Source: JBDRGD01 sp043818095
GTDB taxonomy: Bacteria > Chloroflexota > Dehalococcoidia > Dehalococcoidales > RBG-16-60-22
DNA length: 15,621 nt
NCBI GenBank assembly: GCA_043818095.1
Contig: JBDRGD010000133.1
Coordinates: 1 to 15,621 of the forward strand
Direction of reading: 5' to 3'
This document shows positions 1-7,505 of the stretch, one piece after another. The position numbers and the translations under genes are program-made. The notes under the pieces were generated by a model. The model saw only the letters and a list, made by a program, of their open reading frames with translations. It had not been told where the DNA came from and ran no database searches. The stretch's first letter is position 1. Every line of letters begins with the position of its first letter.

Positions 1-713
1 GTAGCGCCCTTGAGCACCGCCAGCGGCGTGGGCATGATGACATCGCCCACGATGTCATGGGCGCGGTCCAGTCCCTTGGCGTGGGTTATCCGCCGCAGGA
101 AAATGTCCCTGATGGCTTCCCGCGTAGGCTCCACGTCGAGCCGGTCCAGCTCCGGGAGGACGTTAGCCACGACGACCGCTTCCTTCCCGGCACCGTCCAG
201 CGCGGCTTTCGCCCCGGGGGCGGCCATCTTGTTACCGGCAATAACTATCGGGACATCCAGTTCCGCCCGGGAGAGCGTCTCCGCGTTGCGCAGGAGCACC
301 TCTTCATTGCCGCCGTCCGTGCCCCCGGCCAGGACGATGATGTCCGGGGCAAGCTGCTGCACCCGCGCCATGTCTTCCCGGCTGAGACCGTGGGCAAAGG
401 TCCCCACGATTTTCGCCCCGGCGCCCAGCGCCGCTTCCGCGGCGGCCTTGGCGGTCAGGGCGGGAATAAGGCCGACGGCCACCACCCGCAGGCCTCCGGC
501 GGCGCTGCTGCACGCGATAAACCGGTCGGCTTTCTCCGGCTTCAGCCCGCAGCGCTCCTCCAGACTAGTCAACGCCTGCTGAAGACCCAGGGTGATATCG
601 TTATGCGCCGTCGTCAGCGCCTGGGCGACGCCGCGCACCTCTCCCGCTGCCAGGTCAAAGGCCACCACCTTGGTGAAGGTGCTCCCGAAGTCGACCGCAT
701 AAATCAGGCCCAA
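1..713 (-). CDS. GlmL/MutL-family protein linked to B12 mutase (C-terminal part cut off)
   Basis: About 237 N-terminal residues are visible; the rest lies beyond the left edge. The protein opens with an ASKHA-type phosphate-binding motif DFGSTFTK (residues 8-15), then CSSAAGGLRVVAVG (68-81) and LAGGTDGGN (128-136), all typical of the GlmL/MutL family (the glutamate mutase accessory protein, not the mismatch-repair MutL). Family members sit beside glutamate mutase or related aminomutase genes and are thought to be ATP-dependent chaperones or reactivases of the B12 enzyme; this role is inferred in the literature. The start is TTG at 713-711: an in-frame TAA lies two codons upstream and AGGA sits at ribosome-binding distance, so no ATG/GTG start further upstream is possible. 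It follows the GlmE-like gene by 46 bases on the same strand, consistent with co-transcription and a joint role. The small B12-binding subunit GlmS is not seen and could lie further left. Confidence 0.88.
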   Translation of the reverse strand, partial: MGLIYAVDFGSTFTKVVAFDLAAGEVRGVAQALTTAHNDITLGLQQALTSLEERCGLKPEKADRFIACSSAAGGLRVVAVGLIPALTAKAAAEAALGAGAKIVGTFAHGLSREDMARVQQLAPDIIVLAGGTDGGNEEVLLRNAETLSRAELDVPIVIAGNKMAAPGAKAALDGAGKEAVVVANVLPELDRLDVEPTREAIRDIFLRRITHAKGLDRAHDIVGDVIMPTPLAVLKGA

Positions 714-759
714 TTTTTATCCTAATAAAGGCGAACTCGACGGCAGACAGAGTGCCCGC

Positions 760-2256
760 TTACCGGGCAACCATCCCCAGCTCTTTTTCCTGCCAGTCCG
801 GCGGCAGAACGAGCGTGCCCTTGCTGATCGCCATCACGTCGCCGACGACGGTATCATAATCGACCTTGATGTTCTGTTTCCGCTCCCGGTCGGCCACCCT
901 TTCGCGGTGAAACTCGATTATCTCCTTGCTGAAAGGCAAATTGCCGGTGGTGAAGTAGCGGATGATGCCCTCCGCGTCCCTGACCCCGATAGCTTTGCGG
1001 GCGACGCGGGCGTTGGTGGAAAAGGGCTCGTCCAGGACGCCGGCATCAATGGCCCGTGACGCGCCGCGGATAATGTCGCCGTCACCCAGGTCGATTACAC
1101 GGTCGAGAATGGCCTTGACTTCCTTCTCCAGCATCGCTATCTCGAACTGCACTGGCTTCATGTTCAGAAAGTCTATCTTCTGCTGATTCAGGAGGTTGAC
1201 CATCATCCGCGCGCAGGTGAGGCTGGTGGCGTTATTCTCCTTGGTGGGAATCCGGTGCGCCTCGTCGACGGTAGTGATGTAGCAGATGTCGGCATCGCTG
1301 AACAGGGTGAGAATGGGGGCCATCGCCACGACGGCGTAAGCCTGGCCGTAGTCCTGCGGGAAGGAGATATTGGTGGCGTAGCCGGTCATCAGGGTGGTAT
1401 TGATATCCCTGTAGCCGAACTTCTCCAGGTATTCCCGCCCCATCTTGCGGAGGGTGACCGCGGTGGCCACCGCCTGGGAAAGGCTCCCCTGGCTGCCCCA
1501 GGTGCAGAACTGGATGTTCTTCACACCCTGCTCGGCGGCAATCAGGTGCTCGATAATCTGCGGAGCGATAATCAGGCTGGGCGGGGTGATGCAGGAAAGG
1601 GCCCCCTCCGCCCGGTGCTGGATGGGCACCCCGTGCTCTTCGTAATATGCTTCCAGGCGATAGATATACTGGAAATTACGGACCACCGCCTCCAGCGGCA
1701 GGTCCTGGGTATAGTGGAAGAAAGCCGCCAGTGAGCCGCACTCACCGATGCCGGTATGTCCTCCCGCCAGCCCTATCTCGTCCACGAGCCTCATGTCCGT
1801 AGCGGGCGCCCATATCATCACCGGCAGGTCCAGCGCTTCCACTTTCTTCCGGGCCCCGGCGACCCCGTAATAGGCCAGGGGCAGCCCGTTCAGCAGGGAC
1901 CGCCCGGTACGCTCGGACTCCTTGAGCTCGCTCTCCGCCTTGGCGAAGAAGTGGTTCCGCGTCAGGCTGTCGATGACGGTGGAATGAAAGTCGGTCTTGC
2001 CCACCTCCTGGAGATACCGGGCGAACTCGATGTCCTTCTCGATGGGAGAGACTCCCATCATGCTGCAGAAGGTGTAGTTGCCCTGGCGCCGCACTTCCGT
2101 CAGCCGCTTAACGTAGTTCTTCGAGTCCGGCATGCTCTTCTGGTAAGCGATGCCGTCTTCCAGGCTGACGTCTTTGCCGGTGGGCCACTCCGCCAGGACC
2201 TCTTCCCTCTCTTTGAAAAACTCTTTATCGGTAAGCCGCTTGTTCCTGACTTCCAT
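760..2256 (-). CDS. GlmE-like (methylaspartate/glutamate mutase epsilon-type) adenosylcobalamin mutase subunit, altered substrate pocket
   Basis: A 498-residue protein, close to the about 483 residues of clostridial GlmE. It is clearly collinear with that family, for example EREEVLAEWPTGK (16-28), ESERTGRSLLNG (113-124), AAEQGVKNI and the FPQD and IPTKE segments. GlmE is the TIM-barrel catalytic subunit that works with the B12-binding GlmS to interconvert glutamate and 3-methylaspartate. Aligned from memory with Clostridium cochlearium GlmE, the first 160 residues need no gap. Arg100 is kept (LTR, 98-100), but Arg66 is Met66 and Arg149 is Trp149. With a one-residue insertion, Glu171 and Tyr181 map to Glu172 and Tyr182, while Tyr177 becomes Ala178. 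Loss of two arginines of the carboxylate clamp suggests a different substrate. The ATG has a strong GGAGG site just upstream. The next gene is GlmL-like; upstream are SDR, hydrolase, ACP, AckA and Pta genes. No cobalamin riboswitch is visible in the 158-base leader. Family assignment is firm; glutamate mutase activity is doubtful. Confidence 0.9.
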   Translation of the reverse strand: MEVRNKRLTDKEFFKEREEVLAEWPTGKDVSLEDGIAYQKSMPDSKNYVKRLTEVRRQGNYTFCSMMGVSPIEKDIEFARYLQEVGKTDFHSTVIDSLTRNHFFAKAESELKESERTGRSLLNGLPLAYYGVAGARKKVEALDLPVMIWAPATDMRLVDEIGLAGGHTGIGECGSLAAFFHYTQDLPLEAVVRNFQYIYRLEAYYEEHGVPIQHRAEGALSCITPPSLIIAPQIIEHLIAAEQGVKNIQFCTWGSQGSLSQAVATAVTLRKMGREYLEKFGYRDINTTLMTGYATNISFPQDYGQAYAVVAMAPILTLFSDADICYITTVDEAHRIPTKENNATSLTCARMMVNLLNQQKIDFLNMKPVQFEIAMLEKEVKAILDRVIDLGDGDIIRGASRAIDAGVLDEPFSTNARVARKAIGVRDAEGIIRYFTTGNLPFSKEIIEFHRERVADRERKQNIKVDYDTVVGDVMAISKGTLVLPPDWQEKELGMVAR

Positions 2257-2414
2257 CTTTCCTCCACTCGTCGTTTGGTATGGGTTGCGGGTCCGGGGAT
2301 ATTATTAAGAATAGCATATCATCCTGCGGAAAATAAAGGCAGTTTCAGAGTCGCCGACGCCTCCATGACACCGCGGGGCGCAGGCCGATAATAAAGCAGC
2401 CGGAGCGCGGGGCG

Positions 2415-3179
2415 CTATCCGACGACGTAGCCGCCGTCCATGACGATATCCGCACCGGTAAAATAGGCCGCCTTCTCCGAGCAGAGCCAGGCCACCGCCT
2501 GTCCGACCTCTTCCGGCGTGCCGAGCCGCCCCAGCGGTATCTCTGTGACGGACGCTTTCATTTTCTCCGGGTCATCGCCGATGTACTCCGCCACCATGGG
2601 GGTCATGATTCTGCCGGGGCAGATGGCGTTGACGCGGATGCCCTCCGAGGCGTAGGTCAGCGCCGCCGACTTCGTAATACCCCTCACGGCGAACTTGGTG
2701 GCGTGGTAGACGATGCTCCGGGGGTAACCCACCAGGCCGGCAATCGAGGAACTGTTGACGATGGCCCCGCCGCCCCCCTGTTTTCGCAGCTGTTTTATCT
2801 CGTGCTTGCAGCACAGGAAAACGCCGGTCATGTTCACGCTGACCGTCCGGTCCCAGTCCTCTTTCTTAAAATCGTCCACCGGCGCGGTCGCCCCGGCGAT
2901 GCCCGCATTATTAAAGGCGCAGTCCAGCCTCCCGTAAGTCTTGACGGCAAATGCCACCATCGCCGCAACGTCAGCCTCTCGGGAGACATCGGTCTGGACG
3001 AAGGTCGCCTCTCCCCCTGCATCCTGGACCATCTTCACCGTTTCCTCCCCACCGCCGGGATTGATGTCCGCCACGACCACCCGGGCGCCTTCCCGGGCAA
3101 ACACCTGCGCCGTCACCCTGCCGATGCCGGAACCGGCGCCGGTGATAATCGCCACCTTGCCTTCCAGGAGTTGTGCCAT
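2415..3179 (-). CDS. Short-chain dehydrogenase/reductase (classical SDR, probably NAD-dependent)
   Basis: A 254-residue classical SDR with a single Rossmann domain. Visible motifs are the cofactor glycine motif TGAGSGIG (13-20), Asp38 at the end of the second strand (which usually favours NAD(H) over NADPH), NNAG (90-93) and the catalytic set Asn116, Ser145, Tyr158 and Lys162 (YHATK). The C-terminal PGRIMTPM and FTGADIVMDGG segments are those of the FabG/glucose-dehydrogenase-like branch. It should oxidise or reduce an alcohol/ketone; the substrate cannot be read from the sequence. ATG at 3179 is preceded by GGGAGG. It lies 86 bases downstream of the CocE-type hydrolase and 158 bases upstream of the GlmE-like gene, all on the same strand, so it may act on the same compound. 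With an ACP gene nearby a 3-oxoacyl-ACP reductase role is possible, but the family is too broad to decide. Confidence 0.93.
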   Translation of the reverse strand: MAQLLEGKVAIITGAGSGIGRVTAQVFAREGARVVVADINPGGGEETVKMVQDAGGEATFVQTDVSREADVAAMVAFAVKTYGRLDCAFNNAGIAGATAPVDDFKKEDWDRTVSVNMTGVFLCCKHEIKQLRKQGGGGAIVNSSSIAGLVGYPRSIVYHATKFAVRGITKSAALTYASEGIRVNAICPGRIMTPMVAEYIGDDPEKMKASVTEIPLGRLGTPEEVGQAVAWLCSEKAAYFTGADIVMDGGYVVG

Positions 3180-3265
3180 TCAACCTCCCTTTCCGCCATA
3201 TCGGATTAGCGGCAGGCTTTTGCCGCCGCCAACCCCGTTTTTTTATTCTTATTACCGATTCCGGG

Positions 3266-4981
3266 TTACCGGTAGATGTAGCTGCCCGCCTGGTAGCGCG
3301 TTGGGATTACCGGCACCTGCAGGTAGGAGTCGTATTTCCCGCCGGTATGAATGATGTGGGTGCCCTTATTGAGCGTCTCCCAGGCGAAAGGTTCGAACCA
3401 CCCGGGCTCACGGAAGTAATGCCCGGAGACGACGACGCGCAGCTGCTGCCCCGGATGCCATATCATGCTCGTGGGCCAGATTTCGATGTCCACCGGGACG
3501 ATTTCCCCGGCCTTAAGGAGTTGCGCGCGGCGATGGCTCTGCACCGGCCGGTAGTCCGTGGAAAGCTTTTCATCGAGCTCGCGGTGGGACACCCGCAGCT
3601 TGCCCGGGAAGCCGGGGTGGGGCTCCTTGAGCACCCTGACCGGCATGAACTCGCCCTGGTCGTCCAGCTTCTGGACGGTGATAAAAAGATCCATGTCGTT
3701 GTTCCCCTTGGCTTCCACCCACAGGCGAATTTTCAGATAGCCGGTGAGCTCCGTCTCCTCGTCGAAGCGCATCGTGAAATTGGCCGTGCCCTTCTTCGCG
3801 TCATAGCTGACCGAGGACGCCGGTTTCACCGGGTTGGGAGAAAGCGTGCCGGACTTGGCGTCAAGATAGTATTTCCGGTACTGGGTACGCGCCAGGGGGA
3901 ATTCCCTTTCCGGCCGCTTTACCTGGTAGTCGATGTCCCCGGCGTCCATGATGTCGATGCGCACCCGGGGCGTCAATTCCCACCCGTTCCGGATGTCCTT
4001 CAGGTAGCGGTCGAAGAAGAGGATCAAGTCCTTGAGGTTCTCGGCATCATGGAAATCGGGCCACTCGAAGTCACGGTGCACCCGCAGCCATTTCTTCGCG
4101 GAGGAGATGCGCCGGTAACCCTCGATAGAGCCGCGCAGGTGGAAATGGCTCCAGCCGCCGGTGATGTAGGCCGGTATCTCAATCTCCTCGAAGCGCGGTA
4201 TCTTGTCCTCCCAGTAGGCGTTCATCAGCGGGTATTTGAAAGCCATGGCGAGGTAGTCCTCGATACGACCGCCCCCCGTCACCCGGCTGATAAGGCGGTC
4301 ATTGAAGCCCACTTCCGGGAAGCCGCCGCACAGCACAAACTCGCGGTAGATATCCGAGGTGCCTTCCCAGGGGGCGATGCAGGCGAGGTGGGGCGGCTTC
4401 TCCGCGGCGGCGAGCCACTGCACCATGGCCAGCCAGGAGTTGCCGGACATCCCGACCTTGCCGGTGCACCAGTCCCGGGCGGCGACCCACTCGACGATGT
4501 CGGCGCAGTCCCTGCCTTCCTGGGTGCCCCAGCAATAGGCGTCGCCCCCCGAGTTGCCGGAGCCGCGCGCATCGGGATTGACGATAGCGTAACCATAGTG
4601 GCAAAAGAAAGCCGGGTCGGGCCCCTCGAACCGGGCCATCTTGGAGATTGCCCCCGGGGGCACGCCGTGGGTCAGCATCTCTTTCGGCATATAGCCGAAG
4701 CGCTTGCCCATGGGGCTGCAGCCCAGGATGGCGGGCAGCTTGCCGGTAACTCCCTCCGGGCGGTAGACATCGGCATAGATGATGGTGCCGTCGCGCAGCG
4801 GTACCGGGACATCCTGGTCGACGTGGATGCCCTCCTCGACGTACTGGCGGGGCATCAGCGGCGGGTAGTAACGTGACGGGTCGACGTTGGCCATGGAACG
4901 TGTTTTCCGGTAGATGACCTCGATTTCCTCATCACCATACTTGCGGATTTCCTTCAATTCCTTTGGCACTCTGGCTGGCAT
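3266..4981 (-). CDS. CocE/NonD-family alpha/beta hydrolase (X-Pro dipeptidyl-peptidase-like)
   Basis: A 571-residue serine hydrolase of the CocE/NonD family, which contains acyl esterases, cephalosporin-ester hydrolases and X-Pro peptidases. The alpha/beta-hydrolase core shows PLRDGTIIYADVYRP (61-75), PDARGSGNSGG (136-146) and the nucleophile elbow GMSGNSW with Ser182. The C-terminal part (roughly 345-571) is the jelly-roll domain with ITVQKLD and WHPGQQLRVVVSG. A candidate catalytic His is His302 (LRVHRD). The position where cocaine esterase has the acid (GWYD) reads GWSH (276-279) here, so the Asp of the triad cannot be assigned. No signal peptide is seen, so a cytoplasmic enzyme is likely. 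ATG at 4981 has a GGAGGG site. It follows the ACP gene by 37 bases, suggesting the same transcript. The natural substrate is unknown; an ester, amide or acyl compound fits the acyl-metabolism neighbourhood. Confidence 0.9.
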   Translation of the reverse strand: MPARVPKELKEIRKYGDEEIEVIYRKTRSMANVDPSRYYPPLMPRQYVEEGIHVDQDVPVPLRDGTIIYADVYRPEGVTGKLPAILGCSPMGKRFGYMPKEMLTHGVPPGAISKMARFEGPDPAFFCHYGYAIVNPDARGSGNSGGDAYCWGTQEGRDCADIVEWVAARDWCTGKVGMSGNSWLAMVQWLAAAEKPPHLACIAPWEGTSDIYREFVLCGGFPEVGFNDRLISRVTGGGRIEDYLAMAFKYPLMNAYWEDKIPRFEEIEIPAYITGGWSHFHLRGSIEGYRRISSAKKWLRVHRDFEWPDFHDAENLKDLILFFDRYLKDIRNGWELTPRVRIDIMDAGDIDYQVKRPEREFPLARTQYRKYYLDAKSGTLSPNPVKPASSVSYDAKKGTANFTMRFDEETELTGYLKIRLWVEAKGNNDMDLFITVQKLDDQGEFMPVRVLKEPHPGFPGKLRVSHRELDEKLSTDYRPVQSHRRAQLLKAGEIVPVDIEIWPTSMIWHPGQQLRVVVSGHYFREPGWFEPFAWETLNKGTHIIHTGGKYDSYLQVPVIPTRYQAGSYIYR

Positions 4982-5018
4982 GATTTCCCTCCTGTTTTCT
5001 TGTCTAAGGATATCCTAC

Positions 5019-5267
5019 CTACCCCATGCGCAGGGCGACGACAAAGTCGATCGCCTCGCCGATGGTCTTTTTCCTGCGGGCTTCCGCGTAGGGGATTTCC
5101 GTCTCGAAAGCGTCCTCCAGCACGGCAATCAGCTCCACGATATTCAGCGACTTCGCCTTCAAATCCTCGACGAAGCGGGTGTCCCGGGACAGGGTGCTCT
5201 CGTCCCGCTTAAAAATACGCGCCACTTCTTTCACCAGGCGCTCGGCAATTCTCTCCTGTAATGTCAC
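5019..5267 (-). CDS. Acyl carrier protein (small, GTG start)
   Basis: An 82-residue acidic helical protein with the length and pattern of acyl carrier proteins: DTRFVEDLKAKSLNIVELI followed by LEDAFETEIP. The phosphopantetheine serine is Ser40. The usual DSL motif is KSL here, an uncommon change beside the attachment serine that could affect recognition by the carrier synthase. The start is GTG at 5267-5265, one base after the ackA stop codon. The AAGGAGG site lies about 11 bases upstream inside the ackA end, a little far, so translational coupling is likely. An ATG at 5348 in the same frame would overlap ackA by 80 bases and add 27 residues outside the ACP fold, so I rejected it. The same gene set begins with an AcpS-type phosphopantetheinyl transferase, suggesting a dedicated carrier/activator pair. 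The partner acyl group is unknown. Confidence 0.87.
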   Translation of the reverse strand: MTLQERIAERLVKEVARIFKRDESTLSRDTRFVEDLKAKSLNIVELIAVLEDAFETEIPYAEARRKKTIGEAIDFVVALRMG

Positions 5268-5268
5268 C

Positions 5269-6510
5269 TTATGCTGCTCCCTCCTTTTTACTTCCGCTTT
5301 TTGCCGGATTTCTCGCCGGAAAAGCCAGGACGATGGTGTCCAGGGCAATCATCCGCTCTTCATCGGTGGGCACGACCAGGACCTTTACCCGGGAGTGCGG
5401 CGCGCTGATGACCTGCTCCGCACCGATTGCCCCCTCGTTCCTCGCCGCATCCAGCTCGATTCCCAGAAAGCCCAGCCCTTCGCAGACCATCGCCCGGACC
5501 CGCGGGGAGTTTTCCCCGGTGCCCGCGGTAAAGACCAGCGTGTCCAGTCCACCCATCGCCGCGGCGTAGGCGCCGATATATTTTTTAATCTGGTAGGCGA
5601 ACATCTCCAGGGCAAGACGGCACCGTTCGTTGCCATTATCGGCGCTATCGATAATCAGGCGCAGGTCATTGCTCACGCCGGAAATTCCCAGCAGGCCGCT
5701 CTCCCGGTTGAGCATGTTATCGATGCGGTCGAGGCTGAGACCGAGCTGCCGGTTCAGGTAGAAAATCAGCCCGGGGTCGAGGTCGCCGGACCTTGTCCCC
5801 ATCATGACACCGGGGACGGGGGTAAAGCCGAGGCTGGTATCCGTGGAACTACCCTCCGCCACCGCCGAGATGGTCACGCCGTTGCCCAGGTGGCAGATGA
5901 CCATTTTCAGGTCGGAGAGGGGCTGCTTCAGGACCTGCGCCGCCCGCTGCGCCACGTAACGGCAGGACGTCCCGTGAAACCCATATCTTCGGATTTTATG
6001 AGTCCCGTAATACTCGTAGGGGAGCGCGTAGAGGAAAGCGCGCGGGGGCATGGTCTGGTGGAACGCGGTATCAAACACCGCCACGTGGGGCACGTCCGGG
6101 AAAATCGCCTGGGCCTCCCTGATACCCGTCAGGTTCGCCGGATTGTGCAGCGGCGCCAGGGGAACGCAGGCCTCCATCTTGCGGACAACGTCGTCGCTGA
6201 TGACCGTGGAGGCAATAAAGGTATCGCCGCCGTGGACGGCGCGGTGCCCCACCGCGGACACCTCCGACAGCTCACGGATAACCCCGTCGGCGGGGTCGAG
6301 TAACGTTTTCACGATAAGCTCGAAGGCGCTCCGGTGGGAAGAGACCGGCACGTCCCGGCGCAGCTTTGCCCCGCCGGCCTCCTGGCTGAGATAAGCGCCT
6401 TTTTCCCCGATTTTAGCGACCGTGCCCTTCGCCAGTACCCGCAGTGACACGACGTCGAAAAGCTGGTACTTGATTGAGGAGCTGCCGCAGTTAATGACCA
6501 GTATTTTCAC
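5269..6510 (-). CDS. ackA: Acetate kinase (AckA)
   Basis: A 413-residue ASKHA-family kinase that interconverts acetyl phosphate + ADP and acetate + ATP, the ATP-yielding step of acetate formation. The family motifs are all there: Asn7 with NCGSSSIK (7-14), Arg90 in VGHRAVHGG, Asp147 in FDTAFHQ, His179 in YGFHGTS, HLGNG (207-211), Arg240 in MGTRSGDLDP, GTGENSP and the C-terminal PTDEER. These match the substrate and catalytic residues known from Methanosarcina AckA, shifted by about one residue. The start is GTG at 6510-6508, and its GTGA overlaps the pta stop, so the two are translationally coupled. The C-terminus carries a short basic/Ala tail (about 15 residues) beyond the usual end. Related butyrate or propionate kinases differ in overall sequence; acetate is the likeliest substrate, although the adjacent ACP makes another acyl phosphate possible. 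Confidence 0.96.
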   Translation of the reverse strand: MKILVINCGSSSIKYQLFDVVSLRVLAKGTVAKIGEKGAYLSQEAGGAKLRRDVPVSSHRSAFELIVKTLLDPADGVIRELSEVSAVGHRAVHGGDTFIASTVISDDVVRKMEACVPLAPLHNPANLTGIREAQAIFPDVPHVAVFDTAFHQTMPPRAFLYALPYEYYGTHKIRRYGFHGTSCRYVAQRAAQVLKQPLSDLKMVICHLGNGVTISAVAEGSSTDTSLGFTPVPGVMMGTRSGDLDPGLIFYLNRQLGLSLDRIDNMLNRESGLLGISGVSNDLRLIIDSADNGNERCRLALEMFAYQIKKYIGAYAAAMGGLDTLVFTAGTGENSPRVRAMVCEGLGFLGIELDAARNEGAIGAEQVISAPHSRVKVLVVPTDEERMIALDTIVLAFPARNPAKSGSKKEGAA

Positions 6511-7505
6511 GCGTTCTGCGCCTCGGTGACCACCAGCGTGATCGCCCCGACAATATCTTCCACGGTCGCCCCCCGGGAAAGGTCGCTCACCGGTTTGGCG
6601 AAGCCCTGTAAAACGGGCCCGTAGGCCGCCGCCTTCGCCAGCTGCTGCACCAGCTTGTAGCCGATGTTCCCCGCGTCCAAGTCCGGAAATACCAGGATAT
6701 TGGCCCTCCCCGCCACGGGGCTGGGTTCTTTGATTTTCCTCCGGGCAATCTCCGGCGAGATGGCGGCGTCCAGCTGTAGTTCCCCGTCCGCGGCCAGCCC
6801 CGGCTCGCGCTCCCGTATGATTCGTAAAGCCTCCAGCACCTTGTCCACGTCTTCATGGGTGCCGCTGCCCTTCGTCGAAAAGGAAAGCATGGCCACCCGC
6901 GGCTCCCAGCCCAATAGCTTCCGGGCGCTCCGGGCGCTGGTGATAGCGATGTCCGCCAGCTGCTCCGGTGTAGGAGAAATGTTGATGGCGGCATCGGCGA
7001 AGATGAGCAGGCTGCCTTCCTCACCCCGGTAGCCGGGGATGTCCATCAGGAAAAAGCTGGACGGCGTGCTGATGCCTTCCTGCATGCCGATGATAAGCTC
7101 GCCGGCGGGGATGACCTCCGCCGCCCCCGATTCCGCCCCCGCGCCCACGCCGACCACCAGGGCATCCGCGTCACCCGTTTTCAGCATCATCGCCCCGAAG
7201 TAAAGGGGTTTTACCAAGATACGGCGCGCCGCGCCGGCGGGAAATTCGCGTTCCTGACAGTATCTCTCCACATAAACTTCCAGCCGGTCCGAGGTGGAGG
7301 GGTCGATAACGCTGACTTCGCTCAGCCCCGCTGCGGTCGCCTTTTCCCGGATGCTTTCCTCTTTCCCGAGCAGGACCGGTGTGGCGATGCCTTCCGCAGC
7401 CACGCGCGCCGCCGCCAGGATGATTCTCTCTTCCTCGCCTTCCGGGAAGACCACCCGCGTGGCGGGGCTTTTTATCTTCTTCTGCAGCTCACTCAGGATA
7501 TCCAT
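6507..7505 (-). CDS. pta: Phosphate acetyltransferase (Pta, short form)
   Basis: A 332-residue single-domain Pta_Ptb-family enzyme, converting acetyl-CoA + phosphate to acetyl phosphate + CoA and feeding AckA. Visible are VVFPEGEEERI (18-28), FGAMMLKTGDAD (103-114), GISTPSSFFLM (144-154), MLSFSTKGS (206-214), FPDLDAGNIGYKL (273-285) and DLSRG with Ser310-Arg311. Ser310, Arg311 and Asp317 correspond to Ser309, Arg310 and Asp316 of the Methanosarcina enzyme. The loop after GDAD (VVGVGAGAESG) differs from the usual AGA-x-x-ST form, marking a separate subfamily. I chose ATG at 7505 because AGGAAAGGGA lies just upstream; a GTG at 7529 would add eight basic residues. The start overlaps the end of acpS by 17 bases and the stop overlaps ackA by 4. 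Acetyl-CoA is the expected substrate; another short acyl-CoA cannot be excluded. Confidence 0.93.
   Translation of the reverse strand: MDILSELQKKIKSPATRVVFPEGEEERIILAAARVAAEGIATPVLLGKEESIREKATAAGLSEVSVIDPSTSDRLEVYVERYCQEREFPAGAARRILVKPLYFGAMMLKTGDADALVVGVGAGAESGAAEVIPAGELIIGMQEGISTPSSFFLMDIPGYRGEEGSLLIFADAAINISPTPEQLADIAITSARSARKLLGWEPRVAMLSFSTKGSGTHEDVDKVLEALRIIREREPGLAADGELQLDAAISPEIARRKIKEPSPVAGRANILVFPDLDAGNIGYKLVQQLAKAAAYGPVLQGFAKPVSDLSRGATVEDIVGAITLVVTEAQNA

Noticed and set aside
2257..2414. Cobalamin riboswitch or promoter before the GlmE-like gene
   Set aside because: The stretch is too short and lacks the B12-box sequence; AT-rich TATGCT/TATTCT boxes have no acceptable -35 partner.
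2372..2415. Direct repeat CGCGGGGCGC at 2372-2381 and 2406-2415
   Set aside because: Ten GC-only bases in a GC-rich genome are likely by chance, and the second copy overlaps the SDR stop codon.
3195..3250. Terminator between the CocE and SDR genes
   Set aside because: A GCGGC/GCCGC hairpin exists, but on the minus strand it is not followed by a U-run; the T-run is on the other strand and 12 bases away from the stem.
3173..4876. Long plus-strand open frame of 567 codons opposite the CocE gene
   Set aside because: It is a shadow of the CocE coding strand: no recognisable motifs, His/Gly/Val-rich composition, and the minus strand encodes a clear hydrolase.
5268..5348. Longer ACP reading starting at 5348 (109 residues)
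   Set aside because: It overlaps ackA by 80 bases and adds a basic leader outside the ACP fold; GTG at 5267 gives the normal ACP length.
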